Source of the DNA: Wyeomyia smithii | Lineage: Eukaryota; Arthropoda; Insecta; Diptera; Culicidae | Assembly: GCF_029784165.1 (NCBI RefSeq) | Contig: NC_073696.1 | Location: 25,178,358-25,242,357, forward strand | Direction: 5' to 3' | Length of the DNA: 64,000 bases | Shown here: in pieces, positions 55,315 to 64,000 of the stretch | How the letters are laid out: every line of letters starts with the position of its first letter | Position numbering within the stretch: the first letter of the stretch is position 1 | Program-made: the position numbers and the translations under genes | The notes under the pieces: model-generated | What the model was told of the DNA's origin: nothing | What the model saw: only the letters and a program-made list of their open reading frames with translations | Databases searched by the model: none

Positions 55315-56226
55315 TGTAACCGTTGGTTACAATTCTTAGTTTTTATTTGATGTCATTATTTATTCGTGTGTTTCGAGCCTTCACGTTTCTCTCCAATACA
55401 GAACATAAGCACATAAGTTAGGGACAAATACCGCTGCAACAATACAAATCGCTGTTTGGTCGATGAGGCGGGACCAAGTATGGCGCAAACTGCTTCAAAA
55501 ATGAAGAGTTAAATTAAGCGCAAAACTATTGGAGGGAACTGGCGGACTGTCTGAGACTATAAAAGGAAGTGGACTTGCAGACTCGGGAGCTTTTTTTATA
55601 CACCAGGCGTCCGTGTGCTGTTCAGCAGTGAGTTAGACCAACGATTGGACCCCCCCCCCCCCCCCTTGGGGCTATCGGTAGTGCGTTTGCAGATTGGCCC
55701 GCAGCTACAGGAGAACTGCGCAGCACACGGTTCGGCCCGCGAACTTGGAAAGGTTCCGCGCCTAACCCGTAAAGGAGCATCGACACCCTCGGATCGTTAA
55801 GGAGGGTCCCCTCTCGGTGCTGGCCATTACGGTCAGCCGCGGTCAGGCCGATTGCGTCAAGGAGGGAAGAACGCCTGCAACATTTGTGATCAACGTTCGA
55901 GATAACTGGGTTCCCGCTATCCGCCATCCGCTTGCCGCCTCGTACCCGTTCGGAATCGGGTTGCGCAGTCGAGAGGACTCCTGCGCAGCCTAAGCAGCAA
56001 AAGTAGTGAGTAAATATTACACGCCACACCATCCTTTTGTGATTACACACCCACACGCCACAATTACACGAAATAAAAATTAGAAAAGTGAACGTTCTTG
56101 GTTTTTGTACTTTATCCGCGTTATCCTTGGCTACCCGGTAGCTAGCCGACCCTGCGATACCAGCAATAGGGCCTGCTCTGCTGCAAGCTTTGCCAGCCGT
56201 AAGTGTTGGGAAGTCAGTCGGTTTCA
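55315..56226 (+). mobile_element. Solo LTR (912 bp) with 4 bp target duplication
   Basis: It starts TGTAACC and ends GGTTTCA, an imperfect inverted terminal pair of TG...CA type. GTAC flanks both sides (55311-55314 and 56227-56230). Joining the flanks restores a B-type tandem unit, which proves that this interval is an insertion. It has a TATAAAAGG box at 55558-55566, a C homopolymer at 55650-55665 and an AATAAA signal at 56072-56077, the layout of an LTR with U3, R and U5. There is no internal gag-pol, so the element was lost by LTR-LTR recombination. The 4 bp duplication fits Ty3/gypsy-type elements; Bel-Pao usually gives 5 bp. Superfamily otherwise open. Confidence 0.9.
55558..55566 (+). 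promoter_or_regulatory. TATA box of the solo LTR
   Basis: TATAAAAGG lies about 243 bases into the LTR and would direct initiation near 55588. It could still drive transcription into the tandem repeats downstream. Confidence 0.6.
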
Positions 56227-56760
56227 GTACACAACCGATTTGAACAATATTGGTATCAAATGAACGGGCTAGTTAAAGGTTTATTGATGAATTCTATAGT
56301 GATTAAACACGTGGTTCAAAAATTGTGAAAAGAAACATGTTCCGGTGACTTTTCAAATTAACTCGTTTTCCCAAAAATGGCTGGACTTAATTCAACAATC
56401 TTAGTGTCAAATGAAAAGTTTGGCTTTCCTATAGGTTCCCATTTTATTTGACTATAATCGTATTTTTATTTCAACCGTTATGTATTAAATTATAAAAACA
56501 ACGAAAGTCTGTTATCTCAAAGATCACACGACTTATTTGAACATATCTAGTGTCATTTGAACGGGTTATCTGTCAAACTGTAAGAAATTCCACAGCAATT
56601 TGATATGTGGTTCAAAAGTTATGAAAAGAAACGAAATTCAAAGACTATTTAAAACTGTAACTGCTTTGATCAAAACATATGGCCTCAACAAAATTTAAAT
56701 TTGGTATTGTGCTATTCGCACGTTCCCGGTACTGCTCGTGATTGAAGAGTACGAAATTCA
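56227..56760 (+). repeat. ~150 bp tandem units, middle block
   Basis: This resumes the interrupted B unit with ACACAACCGATTTGAACAAT and continues with diverged A (56366, AAAATGGCTGGACTTAATTC) and B (about 56515, TATCTCAAAGATCACACGAC) units. It becomes unrecognisable near 56700. Confidence 0.75.
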
Positions 56761-56953
56761 AAGTCATTTTTTTTTTATTTCGCTATTTCTTCAGCACGAA
56801 TGTTTTACTCCTAATTAATAATTTTTTTAACTTTTTGCCTTTCTCCTAGAAAGGTATAGCAATCACTTGCAAAACCGAAGATATGAAAGTGCTTCAAAGG
56901 GCCGAATGGCATATATCACTCGACTCAGTTGGACGAGCTGAGCATTTTCTGTA

Positions 56954-57003
<50 letters not shown>

Positions 57004-57040
57004 TGTGTGTATGTGCAGATTTTTATTTTCACTCACTTTT
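56761..57040 (+). repeat. Leader of the tandem family with a GT microsatellite
   Basis: It contains CCTTTCTCCTAGAAAGG (a 7 bp stem with a 3 base loop, 56841-56857) followed by TATAGCAATCACTTGCAAAA and GAGCTGAGCATTTTCTGTAT, then a (GT)n run at about 56957-57010. This segment leads directly into the next set of A/B units. Confidence 0.65.
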
Positions 57041-57600
57041 CTCAGAGATGGCTGGACCTATTTTAATGAAATTATATGCAAATGAAAGTTCTAGTTGCCC
57101 CATAAGACCCTATTAAATTTCATTGTAATTGGATTTTTATTTTAGAGGTTATGTTTAAAAATGTAAAAATAACGAAACATCAATATCTCAGAAACCACAC
57201 AACCGATTTCAATAAAATTGGTATCAAATGAACGGGCTATCTTAAAAACTCTTAACTTTTGAATTTTATATAGATTGAACATGTGGTTCAAAAGTTATGA
57301 AAAGAAACGTCTTCTGAAGACTGTATAATTTCACTCATGTTTCTCAGAGATGGCTGGACCAATTTTCACAAAATCAGTGTTATATGAAAAGTCTAGTTAC
57401 CCCATAAGACCCTATTGATTTTTTTGCAATCGGACTATTACTTTGCCTGTTATGTTTAGGAATGTGGAAGCTATGAAAAGAAACATATTCCGAAGAATAC
57501 ATAAACTCACTCACTTTTTTCAGAGATGGCTGAACCGATTTTCACGAAATTAGTGTCAAATGAAAGGTCTAGCTGACTCATGACACCCTATTGAATTTTT
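57041..57600 (+). repeat. ~150 bp tandem units, right block
   Basis: A units start at about 57043, 57342 and 57521 and a B unit at about 57187, repeating the order of the left block (spacings about 301 and 179 against 304 and 181). The blocks are thus copies of one higher-order arrangement. Confidence 0.85.
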
Positions 57601-57640
57601 TATTTTCTTCAATAAAGCTGTAAGTCGAATGAAATGGAAA

Positions 57641-57643
57641 ATA

Positions 57644-57692
<49 letters not shown>
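57641..57692. repeat. (AAT)n microsatellite
   Basis: About seventeen AAT/ATA triplets in a row, AATAATAATAATAATAATAA and onward, directly after the tandem array. Confidence 0.95.
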
Positions 57693-57693
<1 letters not shown>

Positions 57694-57699
57694 AAATAA

Positions 57700-59424
57700 C
57701 TGATAAAAAGAGTTGCGTGCACATCATATCACTTTTCGGGGATGCTGCAATTGTCAAACTAGGTGTTTTAACACTCAGTGAAGCAAATCCAAAGTTATGA
57801 CAAGTAGACGTATAAAAAGACGATGTGGAAAATCTACTCAAAAAAATCACGGCCTTAGGAAACCCATCACTGTTTGAAAAATTGCTATAAGATAACCGCC
57901 TTATTCGACATTGCTTTGAAATATGTATTCTATGAGTATTTTTAGTAAGGTGGCATCTACAAAAAGAGAAGAGTTTTTTCGTCCACAATCAGCATTAAGA
58001 AAGAATGTCAAAGTTGCTGTTAAGATCTTGCAGAGGAATATTCCAACAGCTTCATGTTTTCGGAGATAGAAGCTACACAATCCAAAAACTCGCTTGTAAA
58101 GCAGTCGATTCATTGTGCAATATTTCAATATCAGCAAACAGTCGAAATTATGCAGCTTTAGAACAGTGAGGCTGGGTCTTGAGAGTGGTGAGAATGATGG
58201 GAATGATGAGAATACCTTTTGCTTATTTTTAACCTTCTTTTCAATTGTAATAACAACGCCAAAAATCAAAATGCGCATCGACTACCTGTTTTATGAGGTA
58301 CTCCTGTTTTCAAACTTGTAAAAACAGCCATTATTACTATTTTCCATATCATCATTAAACAGAAATGTGTTGTGACTCGCATGGGTTTATTCCATGCAAG
58401 TACTGAATCGTAAAATCTTTTCCTCCCAACAGATAAAATGATCCAACTTCCAGCACTATTCCTTTCTTCATAATTCGCTAACAGTAGCAAAATCCATTTA
58501 TTATATTAATGTAGTACCACTGAAAAGAGAGGTTGTCCTCTGACAGAGCAACACCCCACATTCGCGCACGTACACACACACACACACACATATTCTCTGG
58601 CAAATCTGCCGGTGATTGATGGTGTTTAAATTCGTTTGGACAGCTGAATTCGTCTCACAAACCGCGTGCGCCTCGACAATCTGTAAAACTTTTCGCTCGA
58701 CAAAAAAAAGAAAGGAAGAAAAATTAGTCACAATCCATACAAGCCAGCAAGCGAAGGCAGGCGGGCAGTCCTTTTTACACTTTCCGTACACACAAAACTC
58801 AATGAAGCAGCCAATTTTTCTGCTTCGGATTCGGTGCCGAGTGACGAGTTGCCTCCTTCGTCGGGGTGGATTTGGGAATTAATACATCTTTAAGTACTTC
58901 TCGAAACAGATTTCACAACTCCCCAACGCCGAAAGGAAGAAAAATCGTCTTACTATCCGTCCATGACTCCACACAAGAGCTTCGCAATCCTGTTATCTGC
59001 GATGTAGTCTCCAACGGACAGCCTCGAGGGGAGATCGATCGATCGACCATCAATAGCACAATAGTGAGCCAATATCTTTATAGTCCTGCATGAATCGGGA
59101 CTGACAACAGGGGGGTGAGGAAAATTGTTAAAAACCGAAAAACATTTCCTCACCCCAGGAGCAGAGCGCGCGGGCAATCGAGGCGATAACACAGCGTGAC
59201 AAGCCGACCCGGGCCGGAAGGGAAACCTGGGACAAGTCAATTCGGACGGTTGAACGCAGAAAACAAGGTGCAGAAAGAAATGTCTGTCCAACTACATACT
59301 AGCACGCCTCGGATACCAACCGAATGAGCCGAAAGTGCCCCTGAGGGAAAAAATATGTATGATAAACAATTTATCATTTTCGATATCAAAATCAGATATG
59401 AAACTTATGTTGTTGCTGTTTTTT
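57700..59424. other. Unassigned spacer with a possible decayed coding stretch
   Basis: 57710-58060 on the plus strand can be read as two short frames (LFGDAAIVKLGVLTLSEAN, then FFRPQSALRKNVKVAVKILQ) separated by three stops, but I recognise no family. An (AC)n run is at about 58573-58589. The rest is spacer, with a short hairpin at 59112-59156. The longest frames are antisense or low-complexity. Confidence 0.35.
59112..59156. repeat. 12 bp perfect inverted repeat, 21 base loop
   Basis: GGGGTGAGGAAA at 59112-59123 pairs with TTTCCTCACCCC at 59145-59156. A transcript would form a stable stem. No U-run follows, and its origin is unknown. Confidence 0.8.
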
Positions 59425-59763
59425 GAAGTAGAATACTTCTCTCAGGAAGTTCGGCTACCTAGGGATGTAAAATGAAAATCTAAAACCGAAAAAAGTTAAA
59501 AATATGTCCAAATTCAAATGGTTATAAATCGGTTAGTATTCGATGGATTTCCTTCGTTCTTGCAGCAATAAATTGGAAAATCTTCTAAGATTCTTCCCAA
59601 AAGAAGGTAATTGTAATTTTATTATTCACACTATTGTACTATTAAAAATAGTCAAGCTTTGTCAAAACGACAAATTCGACCTCTGGTTGGTCGTTATATA
59701 ATTGCTTCCCAAGCACCGTCGACAGAATCATATACCTTGCAATTTAAAATATGCTATTTGGCC

Positions 59764-59771
59764 TATATAAG
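59764..59771 (+). promoter_or_regulatory. TATATAAG box of half-unit 1
   Basis: TATATAAG is followed by GAGCCTGTTTCAGTCGAAGC. The TCAGT pentamer resembles the arthropod initiator but lies only about 15 bases downstream, closer than the usual 25-30, so the true start is uncertain. Conserved between half-units and copies. Confidence 0.5.
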
Positions 59772-60562
59772 AGCCTGTTTCAGTCGAAGCCGCTCATAAT
59801 AGTTCTAGGCAGCGACAACAGCAGTCGCCCTCCCTGGTGTTCGCCCCGATGGCGAAAAGCGGCCCCAACTGTGGCATGGCTATGGATGGCGCATTAGTTG
59901 CAGCGGATCTCAGCATCGCAGATGCAGTGAGGCACTTTAGTGAAATTGCAGTCTCTGTGCGATAGTGGGCACTAGTAAATGCACTCAATGAAAAGTTGAC
60001 TCATTTTGACAACACGTGAGCCGTCTAGTATTGAGTGTTGAATCAGCTTTTCACTGTTTATTTTATCACAAGGAATACTTGATTCGCACTGTCAGTGATA
60101 ACGCAAAGATGTGATCGGCATCTTATCCGATACTGAAATGAACAACAAATTGTCCTTTCCAGGATGAAATTGAAACTTGATTGAAGAGTTAATATTTTCT
60201 AATGAGTTAATTCACATTTTTAAATTTGTAAAAGTTACAAATTTTACTTTATCTCCGTGTCTCAGAACGTACTGAATTATCTTTTCGTTCAGTCATGAAC
60301 ACGACAGCCGAAACTTTCATTATCTGCATAAAAATCAATTTTTCGCAAAATCAAAATTTAAAAACAAGCCCCAATCATGACAAGCAACTCACTATATTAT
60401 TTAAAATGGTCAATCCTTGTTGAAGCGCAAAATTCGATTGATCTGATTTGTCGTTAACATGATTGCTTCCCAAGCACAGTCGACAAAAACATAGACCTTG
60501 CAATTTGAAATGTGCTCTTTGTCGGTATTAGAGTAAGGATGGGAAATATCGACCGATATGGC

Positions 60563-60627
60563 TATCGATAGTTATCGATGATTTCTTGCTCCTTTTGATA
60601 ACTATAAGTTTTTCATCCCTATATAAG
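60563..60627 (+). promoter_or_regulatory. TATCGATA site and TATATAAG box of half-unit 2
   Basis: TATCGATA at 60563-60570, with a further TTATCGATGA just after it, precedes TATATAAG at 60620-60627 by about 50 bases. This repeats the arrangement at 8174-8232 in copy M. Confidence 0.5.
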
Positions 60628-60829
60628 AGCCTGTTTCAGTCGAAGCCGCTCATTTTAGTTCTAGACAGCGACAACAGCAGTCTTCCTCCCTTAGCAGCAG
60701 CACTAGCAGTGCAGTGGATACCAGCGATGGCGGAAAGCGGCGATTGATCTGATAAGTCAACGTTTATTTCCTAGAAAAAATGACTGACACGCAAGCAGCC
60801 GGGTTATCTTTCTTGTAAAAGTATTCTAC

Positions 60830-61380
60830 TCCAACCTTGCGGTCGTGGCTTTGCACACAACCCTCCTGTTATTTTTTTAATCTATTACACTTTGTAGCAG
60901 CTCACTGGGAGTGAGTGAATATGCGACGGGGCCCCGGTTCGCATTCCTGCGAGCCTGCCGGCCACAGCACAATTACGTAACGAATCAATCATCCGGCGTT
61001 TTTCGTGTGTGATATATTAGCTTCAGTGTGTTTTTTTTTTTTCATCGGACTGCTGAACTGCCTGTTTGGCTGAAAGGAAAAGTTTATTTCATTTGCACAA
61101 AATAACTTTTTGCTAAATTGAAAGTGGGCAGGAAGACCGATGTTTTATTGGATGGAATGTTATTTTCACAGATGAACATGATGGTTGAGTTCGTATTCGA
61201 TCAATTAACCAAAAAATTAGAAAATCGTTCCTGTTGTTATATGTAATGCTTCCTTCAGACGGACTTTTTGAAATACTTAACATTTCCAACAATAATATTT
61301 TAACTAGTTTTCAAAGCACTTTTCCAAATTTTTTTTCTAATACTGCAGTTAAATTGACCGCACGAACTTTCAAAATAAAA
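60830..61380. other. Spacer with the shared flank of the promoter-bearing repeat
   Basis: 60830-60875 (CTTTGCACACAACCCTCCTG) is shared with 7740-7785 and loosely with 18765-18785. A short GC-rich stretch at 60925-60970 (CGGGGCCCCGGTTCGCATTC) contains a tRNA B-box-like sequence but no tRNA fold. The rest is AT-rich. Confidence 0.4.
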
Positions 61381-61590
61381 AAAAAACTTTTTCAACAGTA
61401 CATAATCCTTATTATCCTCATTTACTTTATCTTATTGATCATGCTCACTGTTTCCATCGTTTTAATTATCCTCATCATCATCGTCATCTAATTAATCTCA
61501 TCATCTTCTTTATTTTTATCTTCCTCAACTTTCTTAATATTCTCATTATTCTCATCATCCTTATCACTCTTAGTATTTTCAACATCATTG
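61381..61590. repeat. Pyrimidine-rich CTCATCAT-type tract
   Basis: The plus strand is nearly all C and T with A (ATCCTCATCATCATCGTCAT, CTCATTATTCTCATCATCCT). It is an imperfect simple repeat. A Leu/Ile-rich frame across it is an artefact. Confidence 0.7.
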
Positions 61591-62336
61591 TCGTTCAAGC
61601 CAATGAAAAGTGCTTTTTAGATGAGAGTTAGTAAGAAATAAGAAGCCTCAGCGCCAGCGGTGTCTTCTCTCGGTTGAGCCCTCTGAAATGCAACCATGGA
61701 TATTTGTAATTGAAAGGTCGCACAGAACTGTTTCCAAATATTGATTGCACACGTAGAACAAACTATTTGAAGTTGTCTTCTTCACACTTGTACTTCTGTT
61801 ATTTTTTTCGTTTCCACAGAACAGTAATTTGTGATTGTGTGAAAATGAACTAAAAATCAATTGAAAATTTGGACCAACACGAGCTCGTTTTTTGTTTCAT
61901 GTTTTCATTTTAGACATGTTTTAAGTAAGTTGTGCCATTCTTATCACTTTCGCAAGCCACGCAACAAAAAAACACTTCGTATCGTATCGGATGGAAGCAG
62001 ATAGTAGAAAATGCTGGGGGACAACATTCTGTTTTCTGTTGCACTCTCAGTTACGACAGCGTGTTGCGTACAGCATCTGTGCGGCTAGGTTAAAAAAATG
62101 TATGCAGTAAGTTTTGAACATTTTAGATGGAAGATTTGGTATCTTTTAGACTGTATATTTTGCATTGAAAATCTTGAAATTTTACTTTAAACATCGAAAT
62201 AGTTTTTTCCCATGTCCTAGACTTTCTGAAAGAGCTTTGCTTTTTGCAAAGAAAATTTTTCGGGTACTCGTCGACAGGAGAATGTCAATTTGCTTTTGAC
62301 TGAAAATTTTTTTTATTTTCAAGTGAAGAGCTGTAA
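61591..62336. other. Spacer
   Basis: No recognisable gene, RNA gene or repeat partner. AT-rich. Confidence 0.4.
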
Positions 62337-62589
62337 GGCGGCATCCATGAATCACGTAACACTCATAAGAGGAAGGGGTATACTTGAGCGTTACGATTCG
62401 TTACACACGTTACGTAACAAAAAATCTCTGGAGAGACTCTCCAATAACGAGCATTTTTATCAAGAAATTCTTCTACAGCGTTACGTAATTTTTATGTGGA
62501 GGAAGGTGTTGGCGTTACGTTTCGTTACATATGCGGGGTGGGGGTACAGAAATTGCTCTTTTCGCGTTACGTAATTTATGGATGTCGCC
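62337..62589. mobile_element. PIF/Harbinger-type MITE (253 bp, TAA duplication)
   Basis: The left end GGCGGCATCCATGAATCACG and the right end, inward, GGCGACATCCATAAATTACG are inverted repeats of about 25 bp. TAA flanks both sides (62334-62336 and 62590-62592), the 3 bp duplication typical of PIF/Harbinger. The interior is rich in CGTTACGTAAC-like motifs in both orientations, probably transposase sites. The 94-codon frame at 62290-62574 crosses it by chance. Confidence 0.88.
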
Positions 62590-62592
62590 TAA

Positions 62593-64000
62593 TTGACATC
62601 GGTTTTGCTCTATCTCAATGATGGGCCAGAGAAAAATTGTACTTATTAAAGTTAAATTTAATTCTTAAGATCAAAATCAATGAACTAAATATTGTTGAAA
62701 TTTTTAAATAGAAATGCTAAAGCACGAGTCAGGATTCTGTGAAATCAATTTTTTCTGTCTTCCAGGCGTGATTAAAATGAAATGGATCGAAGCAATCCAT
62801 GCTTCGCGAAAAAAAAGAAAAGACATCTTTTTTCTGCGTCCGCGTTTTATTGAAAAAATTTATGGAATTCGATAGTAAAAGTGAAAATGGGAACAGTGAG
62901 TAAAAGTAAAAGTAATTTTCTTGTACAGTTTATCGCTCTACAAATGACTGCCTTAAAAGCGCAGTGTTGTGTGTGTTGGTGACATTTCTTGAAAGCGTTC
63001 GTGTGCATGCGGATAGTGTATTGTGTTCAAAGTTCATCGCAGTGAAACCTCTTCTTGTGTATATTCAGTGACTTTCGTAATTTAGGTTCTGCTGGTTACC
63101 GGAACAGTGAAAAAAGGAGTCACCAGGATATTCTAAGCAGGCTAAGTAACCTTTTATTTTCGAAATATGTTAATTGTTTTGGGGTCGGTTAATCGAGACG
63201 CACAAAAAACACCGACGAACAAAGTACGCTCGCAGCGCCGTCTGTTAGTGGATAGAAAAGCGAGACCGTCGAGGTGTCCACGAAAAAGTTGCAACCTGCA
63301 TATTTTTCACTCATATTATTGCATGCGCGTTAGGCAATTCTATTTTACGGCAACCTGTAAATCGTCGCATCACGGTGCTCTGATCTTTCTTTTTTTTTGC
63401 CGATAACGTTCGTGGTTGTGGTAGATGCGTGAACGAGTGAATGATCTGTTTAGATGACTTTATGCGATTAATAGTTGTAGAAAAAACGCAAGCACTGCAA
63501 GCACTGCAATGTTTTCGTAATAACCTATTACTATTACCTATTCATGTTTCCAGCCACTGCACAGTGCTTTATTTTGCTGATTTCGTGCGCAAAATTAATT
63601 TTGCGGTTGTCTTCAAATTTGATTTTAGTGATATACTTTATTCGGAAAAGTTTCTATGTATTTTATTGTGCTTCTTTTAGAATGTACGATTTAGTGATTA
63701 ATTCACTTAGAAGCGATATGGAAAATTTATTTTTTCAGGACAGTGAGATAGACAGCTAATATCATCGGAAAAGTTGTGGCAAATAGTTTTACTAGCAACT
63801 TTGTCAAAAGTGTCGGATTTCTATCTCTTATGTTAAAAAAGATATAGAAAGTTTTATATGCAAAGTTCACTCAAATTATAATTTTAAATATAACTTTTTT
63901 CCTGGCTTTCTACATATTTTATACCTTCTGGAAAATTATTAGCCGAACAGAAATACACATTTTTGCTGAACATTTGATCTAGCTATGATTCAAAATAAAG
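62593..64000. other. Unassigned, possibly regulatory or 5' leader DNA
   Basis: No repeat partner. 62880-63160 contains several AGTGA/CAGTG phrases (including ATTCAGTGACTT at 63063-63074) and AGTAAAAG repeats, a texture seen in insect promoter and 5' leader regions, but there is no TATA box in place, no downstream start codon with a long frame, and no recognisable exon. Frames of 71-79 codons here show no domain. Confidence 0.3.

Larger units (their letters stand above)
59428..60829 (+). repeat. Promoter-bearing repeat family, copy P
   Basis: The ends are exact 11 bp inverted repeats: GTAGAATACTT (59428-59438) and AAGTATTCTAC (60819-60829). The order of sequence is the same as in copy M read on its minus strand: TTCGGCTAC.TAGGGATG, TTCCTTCGTTCTTGCAGCAA, GATTGCTTCCCAAGCACCGT, TATATAAGAGCCTGTTTCAG, TCGAAGCCGCTCATAATAGT, CACTGTCAGTGATAACGC, GTCTCAGAACGTACTGAATT. 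The GATTGCTTCCCAAGCA-to-TCGAAGCCGCTCAT block occurs twice (59708-59795 and 60461-60653), each with a perfect TATATAAG. Short frames after the boxes (MAKSGPNCGMAMDGALVAAD at about 59849; MAESGD at 60727) are not conserved between copies. The segment just beyond the right end (CCTTGCGGTCGTGGCTTTGC) is also shared with copy M. Confidence 0.78.

Noticed and set aside
57578..57988. 136-codon minus-strand frame with an Ile run
   Set aside because: The Ile run is the translated AAT microsatellite, and there is no domain.
59764..60780. Histone-like or other small protein genes after the TATATAAG boxes
   Set aside because: The short frames (MAKSG..., MAESGD) are not conserved between half-units or between copies, and no histone 3' stem-loop is present.
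60925..60970. tRNA or tRNA-derived SINE from the GGTTCGCATTCC B-box-like sequence
   Set aside because: The A58 position is C, no A box lies at the right distance, and no cloverleaf can be drawn.
62290..62574. 94-codon open frame
   Set aside because: Most of it lies inside the 253 bp MITE and reads through its inverted repeats.
1..64000. CRISPR arrays, operons, phage or plasmid features, rRNA
   Set aside because: The sequence is eukaryotic. No regularly spaced short repeats with unique spacers, no ribosome-binding-site operons and no rRNA signature were seen.
1..64000. Endogenous virus-derived genes, frequent in mosquito genomes
   Set aside because: No frame gave recognisable polymerase, nucleoprotein or glycoprotein motifs other than those explained by LOA, RTE and I-clade retrotransposons.

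Overview
Eukaryotic DNA from an insect, most likely a culicine mosquito. This is inferred from the repeat types (RTE, LOA/Lian-like and I-clade retrotransposons, a Tc1/mariner copy, many foldback and MITE-type elements, and the 'two-letter' degenerate tandem DNA typical of large culicine genomes) and from one mosquito-type C-type lectin gene. The species cannot be named. There is no operon structure, rRNA, tRNA, CRISPR array or plasmid/phage feature. Almost all open reading frames over 60 codons are chance frames in repeats or AT-rich spacer.

Layout. 1-3.2 kb: spacer plus one arm of a 0.22 kb dispersed repeat whose inverted partner lies at 7.5 kb. 3.2-6.3 kb: a 3 kb degenerate tandem array broken by a 676 bp foldback element. 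6.3-9.9 kb: two copies of an unnamed repeat family with TIR-like ends, paired TATA boxes and TATCGATA sites, plus strand-asymmetric purine-rich tracts. A third copy, in the opposite orientation, is at 59.4-60.8 kb. 10-12 kb: a much-deleted I-clade retrotransposon copy, a small MITE and a decayed Tc1/mariner transposase. 12.2-12.9 kb: a hAT-type non-autonomous element with a perfect 8 bp target duplication. 14.7-15.3 kb: a two-exon C-type lectin on the minus strand, disabled by two in-frame stops; it is the only recognisable host-type protein gene. 15.8-18.4 kb: a T-rich repeat carrying nested hAT-like and palindromic-end MITE insertions. 18.5-20 kb: assorted repeat fragments. 20-26 kb and 32.2-34.5 kb: mostly single-copy-looking non-coding DNA.

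26.2-27.5 kb: a Tc1/mariner copy with both TIRs and TA duplications but a wrecked transposase. 28.2-31.1 kb: an RTE-like retrotransposon remnant. 34.9-42.4 kb: an inverted pair of LOA-clade retrotransposon remnants with inserted MITEs, and 49-50.4 kb: a third LOA copy. 42.4-44.4 kb: a large foldback element and a neighbouring repeat ending in a perfect 23 bp hairpin. 44.4-48.9 kb: unassigned spacer. 50.8-51.8 kb: a Helitron-like 5' end and five tandem ~126 bp units. 51.8-54.7 kb: an I-clade retrotransposon with its 5' UTR, a gag-like ORF1 with three zinc knuckles, and the endonuclease part of ORF2, cut off at the 3' side. 54.7-57.6 kb: ~150 bp tandem units interrupted by a clean 912 bp solo LTR. 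57.7-64 kb: microsatellites, spacer, the third promoter-bearing repeat copy and a PIF/Harbinger-type MITE.

Nothing here forms a working pathway. The window records successive and nested transposition in an intergenic or intronic region. The observations most worth following are the promoter-bearing repeat family, the disabled lectin, the overlapping ORF1/ORF2 start-stop of the I-clade element, and several near-perfect hairpins.
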